39,157 nt of DNA from an uncultured Ectothiorhodospiraceae bacterium (GTDB lineage: Bacteria > Pseudomonadota > Gammaproteobacteria > Nitrococcales > Nitrococcaceae): positions 1-39,157 of the forward strand of contig CAJXND010000016.1 of NCBI GenBank assembly GCA_913056385.1, given 5' to 3'. A model generated the notes under the pieces. The model had not been told where the DNA came from. It saw only the letters and a list, made by a program, of their open reading frames with translations, and did not search any database. Below are positions 33,145-39,157 of the stretch, piece after piece. Positions within the stretch are counted from its first letter, which is position 1. Every line of letters starts with the position of its first letter. The translations under genes were made by a program, and so were the position numbers.

Positions 33145-36100
33145 TGTCCGCCCTCCCGGCCGAGATGGTCGACAAGGGGCTGATAGAGCCGGGCGGCCCA
33201 GTAGGCAAACAGCGTCTCATCGCCGTGTTGCGGCGCAAGCAGCGAGGCGGCGTCGGGGAAACAGCGCCGTAACGCGCCGTTACCCGCGTAATCCACCTCG
33301 CCGGTCTGGTGCCGGTTGCCCTCGTAGAACGGTGCGATGGCGTCCGCCGAGAGCGGCTTTCTGTGCGACTGGGCAAGCTGCGCGAAGACCGTGCGCTGGG
33401 GCAGGGGCAGGGGTTGCTCGAGCCCGGCGAGCCAGCCGGCGAGGAGGGCGTCGAGCAGTCCGATCGCGGCTTCGTTGTCGAGGACCGGGAGGTGATGCTC
33501 GCCGTCGTGTCCCACGATGATGGTCTGGCAATCGAATCCGCCCGCGTTCAGTGAGACATGGGCCAGCCACTCTGGCAGGAGCCTCGGGTAATGGGGCGCG
33601 TCTTTTTTGCGGGTATCGCCCGCCTTCAGGATAAGCCGTGCCAGACGACCATCGGTCATGCGGTAGAGACCGGTCGCCCAGTCCTCGACCTGGAAGGCCT
33701 GCCCGCTCACGGCCCGGCGCAGCTGGAGCTCTTCCGCCGGCTCATGCTGGCCGACCTCGGCCATCCGGTGTTGCCATCGGTTGGCTGCCTGATGCGCTCG
33801 GGCCCGGGCTTCGTCAAGGAGCAGATGGCCCATCCCGCCCACCGGCAGCCGGCCGCTGCGCAGCAGCCGCTCGCCGGCGGCGTCAATGGCGAGCGCTGGG
33901 TCATTCGGCAATGGGTCTTCTCGAAGCGGGGCAAGCAGCGCCTCATCCAGCGTATGCGCATCCAGTCCGTCGAGCTCGAAGGGCTCGGTCTCCGGCGTTA
34001 CCTCAGCGGTTTCGTCAAAGCGCAATTTGAGCCTTTCGGCCAGGAAGTGGCCAGCCGGGTCGCGGAGAAAACGCTTCAAATCCCGCAGGTTAAGCGGATG
34101 TGGATCGGAGAGCGCGGGTGGCGGGAGCGTATCGGAAGCGACGACATCCACGCCGGAGCCCGCTTTGTTGATATCCGGCGCCTCCCACTCCCGGGCGTAG
34201 GTGAAATGCTCACCCTCGCCGGTATAACGGGCACTGAACGGCTGGAGGGGATGGTCCACGGTCAGTGCGGCACTCGGCGTCATCTGTCCTTTCGTATCAT
34301 CGCCCTCGTGCCCGGTCAGCCGCCAGCCGCGATCCAGATGGTCGCGCAGCTGGCTGACCAGCACCGACGGCGGCAGCTCGCTGTCATCGCGGGGGTTGCG
34401 ACCGATCCAGCTCAGGTGCAGACGCTCGCGGGCAGCGAGCAGCGCCTCGAGAAAGAGATAGCGATCGTCCTCGCGGCCCGAGCGATCCCCCGGACGATAT
34501 TGTCCCGGCGCCGCCATCAGATCGAAATCCGCTGCCGGGCGTGTCCTTGGATAGTCGCCCTCGTTCATGCCGAGCAGGCAGACCATGCGGAACGGGATGC
34601 TGCGCATCGGCATCATGGTGCAGATGTTCACCCGCCCGGCCAGGAAGCGCTGGGTCGGGCCCTCATCCTCGAGTGCGCCAAGCCAGGCGTCGCGGGCCAC
34701 GGCGAGCGGGACCGGCTCGTCGAACTCCGCCTCCTCGCAGGCCGAGAGCCATTTCTGCAGTGCATCCGTTATGCGCCCTTCCAGCGCCAGGTCGTCGGTA
34801 TCCTCCAGGGCGAAGCAGTCGGCGAGCAATGTCTCCACGCGCTGGGCCCAGTCGGTGGGCCGGGCTGCCTCACTGAAGGCGGCGAGCTGGGCCTCGAGGG
34901 TGTCCAGCAGGGCGCGCAGCGGCCCCAGCAGGCTGGCATCCAGACTGCCTACCTCGGGGTAGGGCTCAACGCCCTGCCAGGCCTCACCGCTGCCCACGGC
35001 ATAACCGAGCAGCAGGCGGCGCAGGCCGAAGCGCCAGCTGTTCTGCTCGAATACGCCGGGCAGGTCGAGCCGCTGGCGCTGCCGGCCGTCGAGCCCCCAG
35101 CGAATGCCGGCCTCCCGACACCACTGCCGCAGCAGCGCCACGTCATCTTCCGCCAGCCCGAAGCGTCGTCGGAACGGCGCCACCTCGAGCAGATCGAGCA
35201 CGTCGCCCAGGGTCAGGCGCGCATTCGGCAGGTCACTGAGCCGGGTGATCGCGGCGGCCACCGGCGCCTCGCTGCGGCTCCGGCGGTCGCCAATGGTGTA
35301 GGGGATATAGCGCTCGTCGCTGCTGTCCACCGTGCCGAATACCGCCTCCACGGCGGGGGCGTAGGCATCGACATCCGGAACCATGACAATGATGTCCCGC
35401 GGCCGCAGCGGGCGGCCTTCCCGATCGGCCTGCTCGAAGGCATCCAGCAGGCGGTCGTGGAGGACTTCCACTTCACGCTGGCGACTGTGGGCGCGATGGA
35501 AACGCAGGGAGTCATCGACGCCCAGCGGGCGCTCCTGGCCCGATGCGGGCAGGGGGGTCAGGTCGTAGATGTCCTGCTGGAGCTGGCGGAGGAGGGGCGC
35601 CGAGTCGATATCAGCGGCCTCGCCGATCGGCGGCTCGAAAAGATCAATGGACTGGAACCAGCCCCGGTAGTGATCGGGCTCGTCCAGCTCGGCGAGCAAC
35701 CCGATGAAGTCCCGGCCCTGCTTGCCCCAGGCGGCGAGGAGCGGGTGGCCCGGCGTCCCGGTCCTGCGTTGATGACGTTGCCGATCGAGCCTGAGCAGTT
35801 CGCGATCATCGATCAGGTCCGCCCAGAAATACCCCGAGGGGTTCTGTATCAGCTGCAGGATCTGGGTATGACGCGAGAGGGCATGCAACGCCTCCAGGAC
35901 CGGTCGGGGCATGGAGGTGATCCCGAAGACCGTCATCCGGCGCGGCAGCGCGGCGAAGCTGCCCGGTCCCGCGGCATCGAGCGCCGCGATGAATCGCGCC
36001 TGGATGCCGGGACGGGACAGGGTGCGGGCGGCCTCGCCCATGTCGGCGTGCAGTGCCCGCCACAACGCCGGCTGCCAGTGCTGATCCGCGGCCAGGGAGG

Positions 36101-36641
36101 CCGCTCCGCCACGGGGGTTGCGGAGCCGGTTGTGTCCGTCCAGCCAGTCGGCCAGCCAGTCGGGCCGGTAGACCTGGTACTGATCGTAGAGATCCGCCAG
36201 GCGACGGGCGAGCTGGTGGCGCTTGCGGTGATCCGTGTCCCCGGCAAGGAAACGGGCGAGGGGCGCAAACGTCTCGGCCTCGGCGTCGAGCAGGCCGGGC
36301 AGCAGGCCGTAGATACGCCACTGCAATCGCTGTTTCTCGAATGGCGAGGTCTCCGGGACCTCGCTCGGGCCCAGTACCGCCCGATAGGACTGCCAGAGGA
36401 AGGACTGCGGGAGGACGAAGCGCTGCGCGGCGGCGATGCCGCAGCCGGCGGCCTCGGGCGTTTCCTCGGCGGCGAAGGCGAGCTTGAGCCACTGCGCCAT
36501 GCCGTTGGACTGGATGAGCACGGTCTCGTGCTCCAGCGGCTCGAGCGGTTGATCGCGCAGATGAGTGACCGTGAGATCGCGCAGCGTCTCGAGCCGGTTG
36601 GCGTGGATCTGGGCAAAGCCCGGCGGAAAGGCGTCAGTCAT
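33141..36641 (-). CDS. recC: Exodeoxyribonuclease V gamma subunit RecC
   Basis: A 1166-residue subunit (E. coli 1122) that splits the duplex and reads Chi. It has an inactivated helicase fold and the family stretches LIQSNGMAQWLKL near the N-terminus, VMVPDVDAYAPAVEAVFG in the middle, and FRMVCLLGMNEGDYPR later. The ATG at 36641 has no Shine-Dalgarno sequence of its own; its first bases overlap the stop codon of a ten-codon leader ORF. First gene of the recC-recB-recD operon; ptrA, which sits between recC and recB in E. coli, is absent. Confidence 0.95.
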   Translation of the reverse strand: MTDAFPPGFAQIHANRLETLRDLTVTHLRDQPLEPLEHETVLIQSNGMAQWLKLAFAAEETPEAAGCGIAAAQRFVLPQSFLWQSYRAVLGPSEVPETSPFEKQRLQWRIYGLLPGLLDAEAETFAPLARFLAGDTDHRKRHQLARRLADLYDQYQVYRPDWLADWLDGHNRLRNPRGGAASLAADQHWQPALWRALHADMGEAARTLSRPGIQARFIAALDAAGPGSFAALPRRMTVFGITSMPRPVLEALHALSRHTQILQLIQNPSGYFWADLIDDRELLRLDRQRHQRRTGTPGHPLLAAWGKQGRDFIGLLAELDEPDHYRGWFQSIDLFEPPIGEAADIDSAPLLRQLQQDIYDLTPLPASGQERPLGVDDSLRFHRAHSRQREVEVLHDRLLDAFEQADREGRPLRPRDIIVMVPDVDAYAPAVEAVFGTVDSSDERYIPYTIGDRRSRSEAPVAAAITRLSDLPNARLTLGDVLDLLEVAPFRRRFGLAEDDVALLRQWCREAGIRWGLDGRQRQRLDLPGVFEQNSWRFGLRRLLLGYAVGSGEAWQGVEPYPEVGSLDASLLGPLRALLDTLEAQLAAFSEAARPTDWAQRVETLLADCFALEDTDDLALEGRITDALQKWLSACEEAEFDEPVPLAVARDAWLGALEDEGPTQRFLAGRVNICTMMPMRSIPFRMVCLLGMNEGDYPRTRPAADFDLMAAPGQYRPGDRSGREDDRYLFLEALLAARERLHLSWIGRNPRDDSELPPSVLVSQLRDHLDRGWRLTGHEGDDTKGQMTPSAALTVDHPLQPFSARYTGEGEHFTYAREWEAPDINKAGSGVDVVASDTLPPPALSDPHPLNLRDLKRFLRDPAGHFLAERLKLRFDETAEVTPETEPFELDGLDAHTLDEALLAPLREDPLPNDPALAIDAAGERLLRSGRLPVGGMGHLLLDEARARAHQAANRWQHRMAEVGQHEPAEELQLRRAVSGQAFQVEDWATGLYRMTDGRLARLILKAGDTRKKDAPHYPRLLPEWLAHVSLNAGGFDCQTIIVGHDGEHHLPVLDNEAAIGLLDALLAGWLAGLEQPLPLPQRTVFAQLAQSHRKPLSADAIAPFYEGNRHQTGEVDYAGNGALRRCFPDAASLLAPQHGDETLFAYWAARLYQPLVDHLGREGGQ

Positions 36642-36670
36642 CGGGGAAGCGTTCCATGCCAGCGCATCAT
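36638..36670 (-). CDS. Possible ten-codon leader ORF coupled to recC
   Basis: ATG at 36670 (or 36667) opens MMRWHGTLPR and stops with a TGA that overlaps the recC ATG (ATGA). A GGAGG sequence lies directly before it, 1 base from the first ATG and 4 from the second, the only good ribosome-binding site in the region. Ribosomes ending here could re-initiate on recC. The spacing is tight, so it may instead be a poor binding site for recC itself. Confidence 0.35.
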   Translation of the reverse strand: MMRWHGTLPR

Positions 36671-36726
36671 GCCTCCATCCTAATCACTCCGTACGACAGA
36701 TGCTGACGCAGGAGTCCGCGTGCGCA

Positions 36727-37038
36727 TCAGAACCGCTCGGCGCGCAACACCTCGCAATCGACCACGCTGACCACCCCGATGTGCCGCTCGACCACCTCAA
36801 AGGCGGCGTCGAGCAGGGTATCCACCCGCTCCGGCCGGACGATACAGACCACGTTGACCATGCCGCCCACGCGACTGATCTGACCTTCACCGCTCCAGTG
36901 GCCGGACCGACCGGAGCCACCCAGCACCGGCAGGACACTGAACCCGGTCACGCCGGCCTTGATCAGCGCGGCACTCAGGCGCTCTTCCATGATCGATTCG
37001 ATGATGATCTCGACGCGCTTCGCCTTGTGGGTCTGCAT
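36727..37038 (-). CDS. sbtB: PII-like regulator of the SbtB type
   Basis: A 103-residue PII-superfamily protein. The T-loop region GGSGRSGHWSGEGQISRVGGMVNV (about 40-63) matches SbtB, which binds adenyl nucleotides and controls the bicarbonate transporter SbtA. The C-terminal redox CGPxGC segment of cyanobacterial SbtB is absent. Its ATG is four bases after the sbtA stop, so the two are cotranscribed. Confidence 0.82.
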   Translation of the reverse strand: MQTHKAKRVEIIIESIMEERLSAALIKAGVTGFSVLPVLGGSGRSGHWSGEGQISRVGGMVNVVCIVRPERVDTLLDAAFEVVERHIGVVSVVDCEVLRAERF

Positions 37039-37042
37039 GGCA

Positions 37043-38023
37043 TCAGCCTCCGGTCAGCGTCTGTGACACCGCGAGATAGATCGGGATGCCCAGGGTGAGG
37101 TTGAAGGGGAAGGTTACACCCAGTGACAGGGTGAGGTAGATCGACGGGTTGGCCTCCGGCAATGCCACGCGCATGGCGGCTGGTACCGCGATGTAGGAGG
37201 CCGAGGCCGCCAGCGTCATGAACAGCAGCACGCCCCCCGGGCTCAGTCCCAGCAGCAGGCCCGCGGCGAGGCCGAACAGCGATCCGATCAGTGGCATCAC
37301 CACGCCGAAGGCAAAGAGGCCCGCGGTGAGCACGGATTTCGCCTCGCGCAGACCCCGTCCGGCCACCAGCCCCATATCGAGCAGGAACAGGCAGAGCACG
37401 CCCTGGAATGGTTCCTGGATGAACGGGGCGATCATGTTCATGCCCTCGTCACCGGTGATCCATCCGATCAGGAACGAGCCCACCAACAGGACAATGGATC
37501 CGTTCAGCAGGATCTCGCGAATCAGGCCCTTTTCCATTTTCGCGGCCTGCTTGTCGGAGCGGGCGATCAGCCAAAGGGCCGAGAGAATGGCCGGCGCCTC
37601 CATGACGGCTGCCACGGCAACCATGTAGCCCTCCGGTGAGAGCCCGGCGGACTGCGCGACGGAGGTCGCGGCGACGAAGGTGACGATGGAGATGGAGCCG
37701 TAATGGCCGGCCACTGCCGCGGCGTCGGTGACGGAGAGTCTCGACATGCCGCGAAGGAGCCCGAACGCAAGCACCGGCAGCAAGAACGACAGGATGGCGC
37801 CGGCGATCAGCGACAGGATCAGGGTGGCATCAACGCCGTGTGATGCCACGCTTGCGCCCCCCTTGAATCCGATGGCGAAGAGCAGATAGATCGACAGGCC
37901 CTTGGCGATGGCCTCGGGGATCGAGAGATCGGATCGGGCGAATGCCGCGACGACGCCGAGCACGAAGAAAAGAATGATGGGCGAGGTGAGATTGTCCGCC
38001 GCCAGCGCCAGTGTGCCTTCCAT
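37043..38023 (-). CDS. sbtA: SbtA-family sodium-dependent bicarbonate transporter
   Basis: A 326-residue membrane protein with about ten spans in two inverted halves. Family features include FAIGFKGGASVA near 50-62, GHYGSISIVTFVAA (about 106-119), LLDMGLVAGR and ASASYIAVPAAMRVALPEANPS near 270-290. It imports bicarbonate with Na+. The paired sbtB supports the call. In a heterotroph, bicarbonate would feed carboxylases; whether this organism fixes carbon cannot be told from the window. ATG at 38023 has CGGGG just upstream. Confidence 0.88.
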   Translation of the reverse strand: MEGTLALAADNLTSPIILFFVLGVVAAFARSDLSIPEAIAKGLSIYLLFAIGFKGGASVASHGVDATLILSLIAGAILSFLLPVLAFGLLRGMSRLSVTDAAAVAGHYGSISIVTFVAATSVAQSAGLSPEGYMVAVAAVMEAPAILSALWLIARSDKQAAKMEKGLIREILLNGSIVLLVGSFLIGWITGDEGMNMIAPFIQEPFQGVLCLFLLDMGLVAGRGLREAKSVLTAGLFAFGVVMPLIGSLFGLAAGLLLGLSPGGVLLFMTLAASASYIAVPAAMRVALPEANPSIYLTLSLGVTFPFNLTLGIPIYLAVSQTLTGG

Positions 38024-38115
38024 GTCTGCCCCGTTATTTTTTGAAGGTCGTTGATCGCCTTTATGAACGGAGCCAGAGGGTACCCGATCCGGGCATTCTC
38101 GTCAGGCTGTGCCCG

Positions 38116-38754
38116 TCATGCCACGCGGTACGTGCACATCTTGCAGGTATTGCCTTCCTCGAGCTGGTAGGGCGTGTCGTAGAAGCCCACCAGCTCCCAT
38201 GACCCGGCCGTCTCCAGGTCGAGCATCCGGCGACGGTAGCCATACTCCTCGTAGGCGCCTTCGCGAATGGTGAAAACGATCACGCCGCCGGGGCGGGTGA
38301 TGCGCACCAGCTCGTCGAAGGCGTCGCCGGTGACATGACCGTAGGTGAAGGTCCCGGTGCAGACAACGGCATCATAGGCATGGTCGTCGATGGGCAGGCG
38401 CTGTTTCATGTCCGCCTGCATGAGCGTGCCATAGATCCCCTTGCGTTCCGCCTGGGCGAGCATGTCGCCGGAATAATCCAGGGCATCGATGTCGCGATAG
38501 CCGAGCTTGACCAATTCCTGGCCGACTAGGCCCGTCCCGCAGCCGGCATCCAGGATTCCTGCCGCCGTCCGGCCGCGCAGAGCCTCGTCGAGGGCCTTTG
38601 CCGTGGCGACATGGGCGACGTATCCAAAGCGATCGAGCAGATCGCTGTCGTAGTGCTCGGCCCAATCCCGGTAGGCGCTCATCAGCGCCTCGTGATCGCT
38701 GGCGTTGTAGACCCGGTTGAGGATCTCCGTGTCGGTGATTCTCCGCTCGCTCAT
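38116..38754 (-). CDS. Class I SAM-dependent methyltransferase (METTL27-like)
   Basis: A 212-residue Rossmann methyltransferase. Motif I is ILDAGCGTGLVG (67-78), followed by DALDYSGDMLAQAERKG and VVCTGTFTYGHV. The N-terminal VYNASDHEALMSAYRDWAEHYD and this whole pattern resemble METTL27 (WBSCR27)-type proteins. Substrate unknown. The ATG at 38754 has GGGAG at 5 bases. It lies 92 bp upstream of sbtA on the same strand, and is divergent from the yigZ-like gene. Confidence 0.82.
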   Translation of the reverse strand: MSERRITDTEILNRVYNASDHEALMSAYRDWAEHYDSDLLDRFGYVAHVATAKALDEALRGRTAAGILDAGCGTGLVGQELVKLGYRDIDALDYSGDMLAQAERKGIYGTLMQADMKQRLPIDDHAYDAVVCTGTFTYGHVTGDAFDELVRITRPGGVIVFTIREGAYEEYGYRRRMLDLETAGSWELVGFYDTPYQLEEGNTCKMCTYRVA

Positions 38755-38763
38755 ACCGCTCCC

Positions 38764-38809
38764 GTTTCAGGCTTCGATCAGACGACTGTACCGCGATCGT
38801 TTCAGGCTT
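38764..38809. repeat. Direct repeat in the divergent promoter region
   Basis: GTTTCAGGCTT occurs twice (38764-38774 and 38799-38809), 35 bp apart, between the methyltransferase and yigZ starts. It may be a paired operator or chance. Confidence 0.35.
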
Positions 38810-38873
38810 TTCAGGGGGTGCCACCCCTCGGTACCTTCTTCGCACTGAGTCCCAACGGCGTCGGCGAGGTGAA

Positions 38874-39157
38874 ATGTCGGGTAGCGAGTCAGAGGAAGGG
38901 CGACAGGTCGCCGCGGGTCGTGCGGAGGCCGAGACCACCGTCCGACGGAGCGTATTCCGGGCGGTGGCCGCGCCGGCAACGGATCGTGACCAGGCCCTCG
39001 CCGAGGTCGAGGCCGCAAGACTTCGTCATCCCGACGCCCGCCATCACTGCTGGGCATGGCAGGGCTCGAACAGCGCAGCTTCCAGTGATGATGGCGAGCC
39101 ATCGGGCACTGCCGGACCGCCCATCCTGAAGGTCATCGGGCACAAGGCAATCAGTGA
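38874..39157 (+). CDS. yigZ: YigZ/IMPACT family protein (5' part, runs off the window)
   Basis: An ATG at 38874, preceded by GAGGTG, opens a frame that stays open to the window edge (94 codons). It contains RHPDARHHCWAW followed by SSDDGEPSGTAGPPILKVI, the signature of the YigZ/IMPACT (UPF0029) family. Known members are about 200 residues, so the second half is missing here. The family is linked to translation control in eukaryotes; the bacterial role is unclear. Divergent from the methyltransferase gene. Confidence 0.85.
   Translation, partial: MSGSESEEGRQVAAGRAEAETTVRRSVFRAVAAPATDRDQALAEVEAARLRHPDARHHCWAWQGSNSAASSDDGEPSGTAGPPILKVIGHKAIS

Noticed and set aside
33558-36683. 1041-codon open frame opposite recC
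   Set aside because: Antisense of recC with no domain-like features; recC matches its family along its length and is part of an overlapping operon.
36642-36726. LexA (SOS) box upstream of recC
   Set aside because: Only one CTGT half is present, without a matching ACAG at eight-base spacing.
1-39157. tRNA or rRNA genes, CRISPR arrays, insertion sequences or prophage genes
   Set aside because: No tRNA T-loop signatures, regularly spaced repeats, transposase motifs or terminal inverted repeats were found by eye.

Overview
The window is a dense, GC-rich (roughly 65% by eye) chromosomal segment with house-keeping gene pairs typical of Gammaproteobacteria: orn opposite rsgA, ppsA opposite its regulator ppsR, yqiB, and a recC-recB-recD operon. 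Two osmolyte-type transport genes (a ProX/OpuAC-like betaine-binding protein and a BCCT carrier) and rather acidic proteins point to a halophilic or halotolerant member, for example an Ectothiorhodospiraceae/Spiribacter-like bacterium. That placement is inference; there is no rRNA in the window. I see no insertion sequences, prophage genes, CRISPR arrays or tRNA genes.

Layout. 1-70 holds a possible truncated minus-strand gene start. 148-1350 is an orphan betaine-type binding protein whose promoter carries a perfect FNR/CRP-type dyad. 1347-3234 is rsgA followed by two translationally coupled, paralogous half-size membrane proteins. 3309-9003 carries orn, a two-domain sulfurtransferase coupled to ppsA, ppsR, yqiB and a stand-alone IscR. 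9005-14174 carries an orphan NarL-type response regulator and an aapJQMP-type amino-acid ABC transporter behind an excellent sigma-54 promoter with NtrC-like upstream sites. 14250-18958 has an iron-ADH-family enzyme, BioY, a metallo-beta-lactamase-fold hydrolase and propionyl-CoA synthetase. 18965-23233 is a tight five-gene minus-strand operon: DUF2237, PEBP, BCCT transporter, FAD amine oxidase, DUF429.

23326-23544 is a tandem glycine riboswitch with a degenerate second aptamer. It precedes a DadA-type D-amino-acid (or glycine) dehydrogenase, followed by a secreted serine hydrolase. Then come a DUF1289 protein, a divergent WYL regulator, and recD, recB and recC on the minus strand, with a small leader ORF coupled to recC. 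The right end has sbtB/sbtA (PII-like protein plus bicarbonate transporter), a METTL27-like methyltransferase and the first 94 codons of a YigZ/IMPACT-family gene running off the edge.

The clearest functional links are PpsR controlling PpsA, RecBCD as one enzyme, SbtA with SbtB, glycine sensing ahead of an amine dehydrogenase, and nitrogen control of amino-acid uptake. No wholly new multi-gene system is evident. The best leads are regulatory (sigma-54/NtrC array, FNR-type dyad at proX, one-dead-aptamer riboswitch, recC leader ORF), plus the paired half-permeases and the five-gene BCCT operon.
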